A DNA stretch of 64,000 nt from Oscheius onirici (lineage: Eukaryota > Nematoda > Chromadorea > Rhabditida > Rhabditidae). The DNA lies in the NCBI GenBank assembly GCA_932521025.1, contig OW051473.1, positions 8,618,001 through 8,682,000 on the forward strand. Direction: 5' to 3'. The position numbers were made by a program, and so were the translations under genes. The notes below the pieces were generated by a model that did not search any database, was not told the DNA's origin, and worked only from the letters and a program-made list of their open reading frames with translations. Positions 48,427 to 59,989 of this stretch are shown one piece after another. How positions within the stretch are numbered: position 1 is the first letter of the stretch; each line of letters begins with the position of its first letter.

Positions 48427-50241
48427 TTAAAGGACAGAGCCACCGGCAATCATATCTACAGCTTCCACGAACGAAGCGACGCAGTTCCTCTTCTCCTCCG
48501 GGATGTTTTGCTCATCACCTGCAAAACAAAAATTGTTAAGACTAATGGGACAGGTGTCCGTTTAAACTGTCGTTTCATTGCACCTTTAGAAGCCCACTTA
48601 TCTTTTATCGACCAAACTGGTTAGCACGAGTGAATATTTGTTACATGATCAGAAATTGCTCTAGTGCTGGAACGCTTCTCGACTAAATGACACATCTTGC
48701 AAAAGAAGCATCAGTGAAGAAGAGGAAGCAATCTCACGCTTGTCAAGTACAAATCTGCCGGACGCATCCAGCCACTCATTTTTCATTGTTTGCGGGGAGA
48801 ATGCAACAAAGAAGAACAAAACTAACCTTCACGATACTTGCCCGTCCTGACCAGAATTCCCTTCATTCCGCAGGCCATGGCTCCCAGAACATCGTCATTG
48901 ACATCATCTCCTGAAAATGGAGAAATAAAAGATAGTTCAGACTACGAAGTACTTTTTTGCACAATCTCAAGAGACCCGAGCCATTACGGAGACTGTTAAG
49001 GCAACGACGTTCGCTTGTGAACGTTGCACGTCTCAGCAGGTTTATATTGGTATCCAGAGTAGTTTACCCATTAAAATGCAACAGAGGTCGAGTTATCCTG
49101 TCCAAATATACTCCGTTAGCGTTCAAACAAGTTCAATATTAAAAAAGCGAAGTGAATCGACATCATACTTTCATCCTTGTTCTCAGAAAACTAAGACTGC
49201 GCTGAGAAAGCGTACTATGGAAGACGTTCAAGATCCTCTGTACTGGACAATTTGCCATATCTCACACGAAGTAGCTCTACAAATTCGTACAATCGTTTGA
49301 CAACTACAATTCCAAAACCAGTGTGCCTACTCTGTACTATTCTACCAAAAATGCCCTATGGTAGCACGATTAACCGATTGGATTTAACCTGTGGAAAGTT
49401 CCGGTTGACCCAAACCGGTTTGAGTATCCACAAACGCAACTGTTTTTCTAAAAAAAATCCAAAAAACGAAAGGAAAAACGCTCACCGATCATAACAGTCT
49501 CTTCAGCTTTGATGTCGCTTCCAAGAGCAGACAGTCCGAGCTTGAAGAAGTTCTCCGACGGCTTTCCCACGACAAGAGCCTAGAACTGATGTTTCCCAGT
49601 TTTCACTCTATAATACCGTTTTTTGCGCAGCAAACTCCAGTCCGCTCACAAAGCTTCCGGGTCCCAAGCTCATTCCTTCCTTGGTCATGTAGTATTTGGC
49701 CTTGTGGAGGGCGATAAGCTCAGCACCTAGATTTGGCCAATCAAAGTACATCATGGGATAGCACGTACCATTCAGAAGGAGGCGAAAAGTCTGGTTCATA
49801 TTGTCGTACTCGAACTTAGAGGGAGCGAGACCGACAACAACGGCGTTGTGGTCGCTCTTTGTGACCAGTCCCTCAAAATCTTCCATTGCGGCGTCATCAA
49901 CCATCAGATACGGACGGAGATGGCGTTCTTCAATAACCCTAAGCTTTTTTTGACAAAAAACTCGAAAATTACCTTCTGGCAGCGCTGAGCGAAGTGAAGA
50001 TTTCATTTTTCTCAATGTTAAAACCGAGAGTCTGGAGATGGTCGTGCAGGAAGTTTTGAGAAAGCTGGAACAGTGAATGTGAAAATAACTGAACAAAATG
50101 CCCCACCTTAGTCGTGTTCGTTAAAAATTTGGTGGCCAATCCGAGAGATCGAAGTTTTTCCAGGGCTGCCACGGCTCCGGGGATGACCGCGTCGTCGATG
50201 TGCATAGTGCCGGACAAATCGACCAGAACACCACGAATCAT
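48427..50241 (-). CDS. HDHD2: HDHD2-like HAD-superfamily hydrolase
   Basis: Seven exons: 50241-50107, 50064-49973, 49938-49769, 49726-49617, 49579-49486, 48910-48827 and 48518-48427. They give 258 residues (human HDHD2: 259). Conserved blocks are VLVDLSGTMHIDDAVIPGA (nucleophile Asp in DLSGT), FLTNTTK, IFTSLSAAR, LALHKAKYY, VVGKPSENFF and MIGDDVNDDV with the metal-binding Asp pair. The family consists of class II HAD phosphatases of poorly known substrate; HDHD2 is cytosolic. An acceptor-like ATTTTTCAG directly abuts the ATG, a likely trans-splice site. The 42-nt intron 49768-49727 has no stop and could be silently retained. Confidence 0.9.
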
Positions 50242-50845
50242 CTGAAAAATGAATTTGTTAGAAATTGAGGAAGGGAAAGGAAAAGGGTCAACAACAACAA
50301 AAAAACAGAATAGCCCGTTCGAGCGAAAATTGCCGAAATACCGTAGTGTGGGAATGCCCGCGTTGAAAAACTAACGCTGCTGAACATCTACACCTTTCTA
50401 GAATCAACAGGACAATTGCAATCCCAAATTCTATTTTCTTAAAAATTCACATTCATTTTATAGAATTGACGAAATATTTGCGGACTTAATTTAATGCGAT
50501 CATCCGACCTAATTTTGAGTATACTACGTGCTATTAATCTAAAAAATAATCGGATGCAAAAAAGGGTTCCATGAATATAAAGTGGTCCCATAAACGATAG
50601 TGAAAAAGTGATCCCTCAAAAAATAGCGCTTTTTCTAGCTCACGCATACATTTTCCAGTTTAGTGACGTTCAGAAAGTTGTAGCCCTTGAGTTCTACATG
50701 TTTGCAAAGTCGCGAGGCTGGAAAATGCTTTCATCGCAGAAACATTGCCCCCCCCCCGGTCTCTAGCAAAATTAAAGCTTTCCGGTCTTGCTTCAATCTG
50801 TCGTTCGGTCTTGAACTCTATTTGCATAGTTTCCAGGTTCCTTAC

Positions 50846-51515
50846 ATGGACTTTCTAACTCCTTCCGACTTTCAACATGCAGAGCTGACGACCTCCACTC
50901 TCAGTAAGTACTTTTGTTCATTTTTTCTTGAGGGTGAATATTTGACAGAGAAACTTTCAGTAAAAAAAACGAGCAGCTGCAACACCAATAAGGAACGTAT
51001 ATGGAAAGTTTGAACTTCGGCTTCGAACATTCTCTTCAGAGAGGCGAGACAGTTTCCGATTCGAATAAAAGTTACAATTTTAGTTCCTGGCCTTCTCGAC
51101 CGTGAATGTTGAAAACTTCATTGGCGATTTGGACTACCAGTGGGACAATCCGAAGAGACGTTTGTGCAGTTTCTGGAGCTGCCTGTGTGAGTCATATTTT
51201 TAGAAACCTTTTGTTTACCGCTGTCCAAGTTTTCTGTCGACTTTTCACCTTTCGTGGATACCATTTCTTCCTCTTCTAGTTTAAACTGACTTAAGACAGA
51301 AATTTTCAGAGCACAGAAGAAACGCGGGAACAGGTCTTCTTTGGCAGAAGGACCAGGACCAGCCATTACCAATACTGAACGTCTTCTCGTCGAGGTACTG
51401 ATCATTCTAAATTTAAAGCAAAACATTTCTTCAGCAGCTCAAAGAAGTTCTCTCGAGCCGTATCCATAAGAAGACATCAGAAACCAACGCGCAGAACAAA
51501 ACTTTCAGCAATTAA
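50846..51515 (+). CDS. Unrecognised 97-residue protein
   Basis: Five exons, 50846-50903, 51084-51107, 51141-51186, 51310-51394 and 51435-51515, join in phase to 97 residues with an in-frame stop. Landmarks are MDFLTPSDFQHAELTTST, IPGLLDRELGQSEETFVQFL, a basic patch AQKKRGNR and a helical end LLVEQLKEVLSSRIHKK. No signal peptide or membrane span is present, so it is probably nuclear or cytosolic. An acceptor-like TTTCCAG lies 8 bases upstream of the ATG and AATAAA follows at 51560. Exon 2 is only 24 nt and is followed by a 33-nt intron. I do not recognise the family. The structure is supported by consistent splice phase rather than homology. It is divergent from the HDHD2-like gene. Confidence 0.6.
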
Positions 51516-52149
51516 ATGCTACTCAACCTTTGATGTACAAACCAGCATATAAATTTTGTAATAAAGTTTTTCTTACTGTTTCAATAAAGCAACGCACAAA
51601 ATAGCAAGCTAACATATAACATTTGGGGAGACCGACACTATGCATACTCCGACACTTGACTTCCAGGGGTTTAGAATTTTAATAAAGTAGGAAACTTGCT
51701 AGGTTTTAGTTTAAAAATCTTCACTACTTTTGCTCAGTTGTTCTTTGATATCTTCTTGCCGACGTCTATTATGCTTTCAACTTTGAAAGATTCTAGCAGA
51801 TATCCTCAGGAGAGTCCGTGCTGCGTGTGGATGATAGAGAGAGAATAGTACAAAACTAGCTGTCGCTCAGATAAACATATTAAGAAGATTCCTTGTTATG
51901 CCGTTATAGAACAATGAACAAACGATTGTCTTATGGAGAATACGGAAGCTACGGAGCTGCGTCCTCTCGCCGCTACTTTTCAATTCTTGTAGGATTTTTT
52001 TGTCAGCTGGATTATGACAACATTGGAATCAATTGTTTAAAATCTGTTTACCCGGATATCGATGCATTTCGCATGACCGGATCACATCCGAAGAGTCGAG
52101 GAGTCTTAGAGTGATGATGAGACCGGTTGTGGTATCCAGGTTTCTCAAG

Positions 52150-52290
52150 TTGCAGGATCCGCAGGGCAGGCTAGGCTGTCGAGGGATGCCAGGGTAGACT
52201 ACCTTCGTGCACTATCACCCGGGATTGAACTTGCAATCGCTTTCTTCATAGACTGTCATCCTATCCACTTGGCTCTGCGGGTTTTTTTTA
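52150..52290 (-). mobile_element. tRNA-like SINE
   Basis: On the minus strand, CCGCAGAGCCAAGTGGATAGGATG (A-box region, close to a Ser/Leu-type D-arm) leads to the B-box AAGTTCAATCCC (52232-52221). The intervening arms do not form a tRNA anticodon stem. Confidence 0.45.
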
Positions 52291-52307
52291 GCAAAGTTAA
52301 AACAAAA

Positions 52308-52345
52308 ATCTGGATTTGTGAAAAAGTGGATTCTTTAGACAAACA
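52308..52345 (+). mobile_element. MITE terminal fragment
   Basis: ATCTGGATTTGTGAAAAAGT followed by GGATTCTTT repeats the left end of the element at 60511. Similarity fades after about 40 bases, so this is a solo end or a truncated copy. Confidence 0.45.
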
Positions 52346-52472
52346 GGGACAAAAAGGGAAGAAGGTTTTGGATCGATGAAGAATCTTCAAGTAACAAATT
52401 AGATGACCTACTTCACCTACAGATAATTTTCTGAGTTAGGATTCTAAAGATAAAGAGAAAAGCAAAAACAGT

Positions 52473-52544
52473 TGCCCACGGCTGGAATCGAACCAGCGTC
52501 GCCACGGCCACAACGTGGAGTACTAACCACTATACTACGTGGGC
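52473..52544 (-). tRNA. tRNA-His (GTG)
   Basis: 72 nt. The acceptor stem is GCCCACG/CGTGGGC with discriminator A. The D-arm region is TAGTATAGTGGTTAGTAC, the A-box. The anticodon stem CCACG/CGTGG encloses the loop TTGTGGC with anticodon GTG. The T-arm GCTGG-TTCGATT-CCAGC carries the B-box. All stems pair perfectly, there is no intron, and the 3' CCA is not encoded, as expected for a nuclear eukaryotic tRNA. Confidence 0.93.
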
Positions 52545-52769
52545 CGAAAGCGCCGGAAAAATAGGAGAGGAATGACCGGGAGACTAAGTTGTCCGTTTGA
52601 GTTTCCTTCATAGAACTGGCCAAAAAAACCAATTATCAATTATATAGAGAACTGAGAGCAATTTTAAACAGATATTCATATGGTAAATATGCAAAAAAAT
52701 AGTGAGAATCATGTAAATGAAATGACCTGAATGTGAGCTATGAACAACAAGGATAGCATCGCTCTTCCA

Positions 52770-52990
52770 GGGCTAAAGATTCCTTGTCTTCTCTTACCAT
52801 TTTTTCTCGAACCCTCAGTTCTATTTCATTCTTCCCTTGTAACTCCGTTCCAGTCACCCTTTGTCCCTCCAAAAACATAATAACCCTTCGCGCACTTGCT
52901 TGTCCTGCCACCACTTGTTAAAAACTAATTTGCGCACAGAGCTCCCATCCTTATCCTCAATTAGAGCTTCAGACACACAAACACAGATAC
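52770..52990. repeat. Dispersed repeat, inverted partner at 54765-54985
   Basis: Shared blocks include CTCAGTTC, CATTCTTCC, TGTTCCAGT-like, AACCCTTCGCGC, CCTTATCCTCAAT and AGAGCTTCAGACACACAAACAC, found in reverse complement near 54.77-54.99 kb. There is no coding capacity. Confidence 0.5.
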
Positions 52991-53082
52991 TTGGGACCAA
53001 TTTTAAATAGATATTAAGAGACTTTAGTAACAGATGAATTTATGAGCAATTTTGAATGAAGGGAGAAACAGAAAAGGGGATA

Positions 53083-53343
53083 CTATTTCTTCTGATGATG
53101 TCCATATTCCGTTTCCGGAATGTTGAAGACCTTGGGAGGCAAGGGGGAAATCAGATCGGATGGAAGCAACTGGAAGCCATCTACGATAGTACTCTTTCCA
53201 AAATAGATATCTAGTTTATTGAGGGAACAGTACTTACGCCAGATTTTTTCAGACAGCAGCATCGTGATTAGCGTAGTCGAAAACCCGAGGAGACGTTTTG
53301 CAAAAAGATTTTTCTTCGACAGGAATCGAGCGAAAGCTTGAAT
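53083..53343 (-). CDS. 3' part of an unidentified small gene
   Basis: Two exons, 53343-53238 and 53180-53083, join in phase with good splice sites. They encode at least 67 residues: IQAFARFLSKKNLFAKRLLG, a hydrophobic FSTTLITMLL, then FQLLPSDLISPLPPKVF and a tail NIPETEYGHHQKK. The basic, then hydrophobic, layout would suit a small mitochondrial or membrane protein, but I cannot name it. The 5' exon was not found. A tRNA-like repeat lies directly upstream of the acceptor, so the gene may be interrupted or have a long first intron. Confidence 0.4.
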   Translation of the reverse strand: MQAFARFLSKKNLFAKRLLGFSTTLITMLLSEKIWRKYCSLNKLDIYFGKSTIVDGFQLLPSDLISPLPPKVFNIPETEYGHHQKK

Positions 53344-53359
53344 CTACATCCTGATCACC

Positions 53360-53475
53360 AAAAGTGGGTGTTCGAACCGACAAATCTTCTGTCGCCCCCC
53401 CCCCTCCCCCCTCCTCTGAACTTACCGATTAAGCTATGGGGTCGACTTTATCCGGTTGCTTGCATGGCAACCTCA
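53360..53475 (-). mobile_element. tRNA-like SINE with C/G-rich insert
   Basis: On the minus strand, GACCCCATAGCTTAATCGGTAA is a near-perfect A-box. It is followed by a G-run and then GTCGGTTCGAACACCC as B-box (53381-53366). The G-run separates the two boxes where the anticodon arm should be, so it is not a functional tRNA. Confidence 0.5.
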
Positions 53476-55276
53476 TGCTCGTGAAAGCCAGACATGTGCG
53501 TACGGTCCGGTCGGTCCGGACCGAACATTGGCCAACGTGGATTACTGTAGTTTTTGGGCGCAATTTTTTCTGTCTATTTTTGCCTACCAAATTCACATTC
53601 AAATTTTTTGAGGTTTGCGTTGTTTTGCCCGCCAAGTTTGAATTTTTTGCATTTTTTTTTTGAATTTTTCGGTGTTTTGCCCGCCAAGTTGAAATTTTTG
53701 CTTTTTTGTGTTTCGGTCAAATTCAATTTTTTTTACTTTTTTCAGGAATTTTTTACCAACTTCTCGGCTTCTAAGGTGTTTTTTCGGCTTTTCTAAAATT
53801 TTAAAGGGATTGGGGCAGTGGTAGGGAGGGTAACGCTCGAGCCAAACAGTGTACATGTACTGTTTTGCGGCAAGTAGGTTTGGAAAAGCTTTTTGGAGGA
53901 TGAGACGCTCGACGCTAATTGCGCAGCAGCCAGTTGCCCAGGCCAGGCTGGCTTCTTCCTCTACAGGGATGTACACTAATTAATTGGCACTAAGGTCTAG
54001 GGTATTGCTTGAAAGGTTTTTCCAACGTCTGTTTTGAATGTCTGAACTTTAGCCAAGTTTCGAGCAAATGTTCATGATGGGGGTATCATGGATCAGGGAA
54101 TTTTTTTTCCTTTCTATTTTCTCTACAAAGCCTCGGAAGAGCAAGATATTTTTGTAAATAGTCCATTAGATGTTTTACTGTGTAAAAATTTCTTGGTCTG
54201 CGGTAACCGAAACTTGATACATCATGAACATTTGACAAAAAAACTTAACAAAATGCAAGCAAAACTTTGGTAAAAAAAACTCTTCGGTCTTACGATGTTT
54301 TAGAATCGGATAGCTCTTGACAACCTCTTTCCAATGCCGTTGGAAAATCGAACCTATCTTGAATAACCACTGCGATATGACGTTTTCAAAACGCCCACAT
54401 TTGGTAAAAATGGACCAGCTTAGGGAAAACTTAAACGTTTGAAGCACAAAAGCTGGCAGTCTGGTCCGGTGCACAGGAATGCGGCCTATAAATCTATGGA
54501 AAATGGGTATTGAGAAGCCGGAATTTTGCTATATGACAGAGTTATGGTCAAATTACATGAACAAATACCAAAACTACCATCAATAAATCGACCAGTAAAA
54601 CCGGATGGTTCAATCAATTTGGCTGATACTTTGGGGTAATATCGGCCTTATGTAGGGCTAATATAAGCCAAAAAATCAGACCTAAACGATCTATCCACGC
54701 GACGCCAGACCCGAGTGGCAACTAATAAGTGGCGACCCCTGTAGTTGTCTATTTTACATTGCTCCCCATTTTCTGTGTGTGTTTGTGTGTCTGAAGCTCT
54801 GATTGAGGATAAGGAAGGAAGCTTTGTGCCCAAATAAATTTTAAACAAGTCGCGACAGAAAAAGCGCGAAGGGTTCTTATGACTTTGGTAGTTTCTTTGA
54901 AGGCAATGAGTCACTGGAACAGAGTGACAAAGGAAGAATGAAAAGGAAACTGGAACTGAGAGTCCGAGAAAGAAGTGATAGGAGAAGACTAAAAATCGTC
55001 CGCGCATGCAACTTTTAGTCCGCGAAAAATTCGGACTAATAGTTTACGCCCCGGTTTGAGACCTTTTTGAGACCAATCCCAGCCAATTGATCTCTTGTTT
55101 TTTGTTTTCAAACTACTGGAAAAGATCAATGTACCTCGCTGAATATGTGGTTGTATGAAATGCCGTAAATTTCAGTTCCTAGTTACTTTCAAAAAAGCTA
55201 TCACAAAATCATTTGTTACTCGTATCGAAAATATTCTATCTTGTGAAAACGAAGATTTATTATGTTTGGAATACTG
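53476..55276. other. AT-rich repeat-laden region, no gene seen
   Basis: 53560-53800 is a T-rich stretch with a partly repeated unit built on TTTTGCCCGCCAAGTT. At 54765-54985 lies the inverted partner of the 52.77-kb repeat. No supported coding sequence was found. Confidence 0.45.
54765..54985. repeat. Dispersed repeat, inverted relative to 52770-52990
   Basis: The reverse complement matches the 52.77-kb copy over about 200 bases with gaps (TGTGTGTCTGAAGCTCT, GAGGATAAGGAAGG, GCGCGAAGGGTT). Confidence 0.5.
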
Positions 55277-57712
55277 TTATTTTCCGAGAGGAAGACGGTC
55301 AAGTTGAGCCTGACTCCTCACATAGGAACTTGGCGCCAAGAATCCAAGGTCAAAACCGAGATTTCGTAGTTGAGTCATAAAGTTGTACTCATCTATAAAT
55401 TGATTGACATGGGCAATTCAGTTCAAACCTCGATAATAGTTAGACTGAACTTCTGGCTGACCTTTGAAAACGTAAAAATCTAGACTGTTGCCAACCGTCG
55501 GCCATGTCATGTTGTTTGGTTTTGGCACGCTGAAAAAATTCATGATGCTGTTGAAAAAGAACTGTTTTACCCCGTTTTGGTAAAAGTTGCAATAGCCGAA
55601 GTCAACTGGGAGTGGACCGAACCATCATCTCCAGTCATGTTGTATCTTCCCATATTGAAGAGATCAAACATATAAGCGTACTCGTTGGTGTGGACGGAAC
55701 CTGAAAAGTTTATCATACAATTGAAGGGAAGAACTGTACCGTAAGCTTGAGGATAGTTCATTCCTCGTCCCTGCCAGATGACCGGATTGTACTGATCGAA
55801 TCGGTAAGCGTAAATTGGCCACTGTTGGTCTCGTCTGGAGATGATTCCATCGACAGCAGGAGCGAAAAAGTAGAGCATGTTAGCCCACTAAAAATTTCAC
55901 AAAACTTTAGCTGACACTTTCATTGGCTTCATTTTCGCAAGGATGTTCAGAAAACCAGTAGTTCAGAAAATGAATATGACACTTCAGAAGAGTGTTATCA
56001 CAAACGGTTTGTTTACGTTAGGAAACAGCAGTTGATAAAGGAGGAGGGAGAACTTCTATTTTAGAATTTCAGATAGATAACATGCTTGCCGTGTCATGTT
56101 TGTATGTTCACACATGGAAGAAAGTATGAAAGCGATCTGTACCACTCACATTGTTGTACTGATCCAAATAGTAAGCAGCACTCTGACCAGCACGAGCATA
56201 CTTCTGAATTGTCAGCTGTACAGCTTGTTCTGTATTGGCTCCAAAATACTGGGGCTCGTAGAGCTTCTGAAGCATGAAAACTATCCAAATTACAAACAAA
56301 CTCGAATGGTCGCGATGAACTTGTCTCGGGTGAAGCTCGCTTGTTCGGCGATAGGGATAGACAAGTTTTGTATGTAGGGGGAGTAGCCGAGGAGACTGAA
56401 GTAGCCAGCGTCCTTGTTTCCGACGCCAACAATGATCGGCTTGGGTTTTCCTTGCTTAGCTAGGACAAATGGAGAAGCTGGCAAGAAGTCTCCGTCCAAC
56501 GTTGGGCCCCATTTGATGGTAGCCAAGTCATTTGTAGTATAACCGATCCTGTCAACAGCGTCGTAAATTTGATCGACTGTCCGGCTCTTCAGACAGTCCT
56601 TCATCTGGGTTCCAAGACAGCCGAGCTCAGTAATGAGTCTCCAAGAGTTTTCAGGGACTGTTGTTCCCGTTCCCCAGTAGGAGAAAGCACTTCCAGACAT
56701 TTCAATAGCCCCGGCGACCATATCTAATCACTGTTTATGTTTTGAAAATGACTCTTTACCTCTGGTGTACGGGCTCAAAATAAGATGCGCTGCCGAGCAT
56801 CCGCCTGCACTCAGACCCCAGACAGTCACCCTGTCTTTATCTCCTCCAAAATATCCAATGTACTTGTTGATAAATCGGGAGAAAAACAAACAGTTATGAC
56901 GACTGTTTGAGTTTGTTCCGACAAGATAGAAATCTTTGTGTTTTTTTACACTTTGCGTTGCATTGGATACTCTATCTATTTTTTGTGGTTTCAAAGAAAT
57001 TGTAGGCCAACGTCTAGCACATTGAAGTTATGATGAAGTGTTCCGCAACCAACACAATTTAGACTACTGCGAAGCCTACATACTATGTGAACTTACTCAA
57101 TGGCTTTAGCCTGATCAAACGCTCCGAAGTTTCCGTTCATCTCTGGGATTCCAACCGAGAGGAAGCCGTGAACTCCCAACCTATACTGGAAGGTCACTAC
57201 GATGATATCCTGAGGAATGTAGTTGTCAGCGTAACCGGTATATCCAAAAAGAGAAGCTGATCCAATCTCATACCCTCCTCCATGTACCCATACCAGCACT
57301 GGGAGGTTACCGCTGACCTAAAGACCCGTCTTGTAGTTTTCGACAATTGCTCACTCTGTTTTTCGGTCTGATGATGTTCATGGTTAAGCAATCTTCACTA
57401 GCTGTGCTGTTGGCAGGAATGGCTTGCCGCGTGTGTGGAATGCAGATATTACCGTATTTTGTGGCATTTAGATTGCCAAAGGGGACAGGATCTTGTGGTT
57501 TCTAGAAACTATAAGTTATAAAAGTAAAATTTTACCTCGAATCGAAGAGATCCTGTAGGCGGTCGAGCGAAGGGTATACCCAAGAAAATTTCTGCAGGAA
57601 CGTTCGTTTTTGTATTATAGTCGAAACCAGTGACTGTTCCTAAAGGAAGGGACACTGATGGTGCAGAATAGCAGAATTGCACTAGAGCTAGAAATATGGC
57701 GATCGTGAACAT
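55277..57712 (-). CDS. Secreted type-B carboxylesterase, catalytic acid replaced
   Basis: Nine exons: 57712-57536, 57501-57355, 57317-57097, 56875-56760 (or from 56902), 56723-56302, 56266-56150, 55887-55571, 55529-55429 and 55392-55277. They give 577 residues, or 586 with the longer exon 4. The signal peptide is MFTIAIFLALVQFCYS. Landmarks are GIPFARPP, SEDCLTMNI, the oxyanion motif WVHGGGYEIG, FQYRLGVHGFLS, the nucleophile elbow GLSAGG and a histidine in GSVHTNEYAYMF. In the catalytic-acid block the usual DEG is DAG (GVGNKDAGYF), so Glu appears replaced by Ala. The family hydrolyses carboxyl esters; some members are adhesion proteins without activity. The 5' acceptor TCTTTTAG abuts the ATG. 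Confidence 0.9.
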
Positions 57713-59989
57713 CTAAAAGACAGATTTTGAGAAGCCAGGCTCGCAAGAAGACAGGAGACAGACTAGGTAAGGGAGATAGCTAAAATTGACACAAACAGTG
57801 TCATCACTGTTGACAAGTTGTCCTACCACTTCGCGTAAGCAAACTTCGACTGAATTGAGCTCGTTGGCACGACTAGTACTTATAATGGCGACATTGTTTG
57901 ACCTCGCTTGAGCGAAAAAGCAAGACAACCGGCTCTCGGGGGTAAAGATGGCAAAAAGCACACGGGTTCTGCTTGTTTTAACGCGTGAAGTGTAGTTTTC
58001 CGTGTTCACAAGTAGTCTGAGACTAGGGCAGATATCTGAGGCCACATAGCTAGGTTACTGAACAGACTAAAATCCTTTAAGAACTTTTCTTGTCCTCTCT
58101 ATCGTCAATGCGTTCGAATGATAATCACTATGACATTTAGACTGTAATCGATTCATAAGCACAGAGGTTGTCTCATTTGAAATGAAAAGTGGCGGGAGGC
58201 TACAAGAGACCGCCCTTTTATACAGCGATATCAGAACTGAACCGTTAAAACATAACAAGAGTTTAGATGATGAAAATAAGACTGTAGTAAACAAGATCTT
58301 GCAACTAAACTTACTAACATCCGCTTTATACTGATAGTCAATGGTATATGCCTCTTGTTTGGTTACTAAGATCAAACTACACCCAGAAGCGCAAAAACGC
58401 TTGAGTCAGTGGTGTGATCCGTCGTTCTTTTCAAACGGATTAGAAGAAATAACGAGCTTCATATCCGTTTAAAAATGGAAGTAGACATCATTCTAAACTC
58501 TATAAACGATGACTGGCGCTATTTGTGGTTTAAAACTGTTTGGCGGTATGACACTGGTAACAAGATCGCCAGACGTAACCCTCTAATTGTAGAATGACAA
58601 GAAACAGTGAACCAAATAGTATCGAAAGAGGCGAGGCAGATTTTAACTGGCTGTCGACAAGAGTTTGTGTTTTGACTATTTGCTTTGAGATCAAGTTTGA
58701 CGGTATATCTCACTCGGAAGCGCAAAATCTCTTGTACCAACTTGCGCAAGTTCAAAGATTTGTGTATTCTTGACCCTGAACACGCATCCCAGGTGAAAAT
58801 GGTACACCTCTGGAATCTTCAGAACCATTTTCATGATAAGGGGTTCTATCTCTCCGACACGATTCTCAACATACTATAAAGAAGCACACCATGAGCTGAC
58901 GCACTCAAAGTTCCTCTTCATGAATAAAGAAGCCGACAAAACATTTGAGAGCATGTCATTAAAGCTGAGACATTTGCTTCTCTGTTTTTCAACTGTGTCC
59001 AACAGCTCGCCGTGTTTGAAGTGTTCCGATAGATTTCCCAGCGGAAGCATTTCTGCCTACAAGATAAGGCCATTCAAATAGTACTCTTGAATTAAACTGA
59101 ATCTCGTTGTGTGTGACGACATTCTCTACGCGAAGATTTATATTTACGTCGGTCTTGCAGAGAGTTTCTGAAAACGTGACATTTCGACCTCACCTGCACC
59201 TTTTGACTTTAAAAAAAGAAAACGCTCTCAGAATAGGTAAAAATGTTACCAATAGCTTTAGCAATAACTACTGATTAGTTGTTGAGATCTTACATAAAAA
59301 CAGAATTGTACTCTGTATTTACCTAGTATGTGATAAAGAGCAGTCTAAAAACAACAACGTCCTTTTCAAAGTTTACCCAGTTTTTCCGACAAACAATGAT
59401 TAATTTTGTTTTTATTTCGTGCAACTAGCCATTTTGTGTTAATGACTCGATTAAGTCATTAACAATGCTCACAGGCTGCAAAGGGTAGTTCTGTCTCTCG
59501 ATACTGACCTTTGTTCAGCATAATGTTTCTTCTCAAGGTTGAGGGTCTAAGTGGTTTTCTTCGTAGTATGCCGACAATAGTAACTAGACCATTATACATC
59601 GACCACAAGAAAGCCTTATTTCGGTCTCCGGCTTTTCCCCAAGCACTCTCTTATAAAATGGAGATTTCTTGAAAGTGTTAAGTGGATTTGGCTTTGCCTT
59701 CCATTAGTGCGAAACGCGTTTAGAATAAAATCGCGCGTAGCGCGTGTCAACAGAATTTTCAGGTTTTGAGACTAATTCTATCGGATTCAGCGTAAAAAGT
59801 TACCACTAGAAACATATTTTGAAGAAGTTTTGTCGAAGAACAAAAAAGTTAGCCGAAATGTTCGGTTTCCAAAACGTCTTCCGTCCGGCGTCCGCCGTCC
59901 TGTGTACGCGATTTGCGCTCTCATTTTTTGACCTACAAGGCTGAAAATTTGGATATCGATGTGACTTTTCCGACTCTACAGGAAGGGTC
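57713..59989. other. Intergenic, no gene seen
   Basis: No splice-consistent coding sequence found. It contains a 10-bp perfect hairpin at 59438-59463 and the start of a longer repeat neighbourhood (59750 onward) around the SINE-like copy. Confidence 0.4.
59438..59463. repeat. Perfect 10-bp hairpin
   Basis: GTTAATGACT and AGTCATTAAC are exact inverted repeats around the 6-base spacer CGATTA. There is no adjacent gene or T-run; a role is unknown. Confidence 0.4.

Larger units (their letters stand above)
51516..52472. other. Intergenic with repeat fragments
   Basis: It contains the poly(A) signal of the small gene, a tRNA-like SINE head (52150-52290) and a terminal fragment of the 60.5-kb MITE (52308-52345). 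No gene is supported. Confidence 0.4.

Noticed and set aside
52444-52632. Minus-strand open frame over the tRNA
   Set aside because: It reads through the tRNA-His gene; the VVSTPRCGRGDAGSIPAVG-like product is a common tRNA translation artefact.
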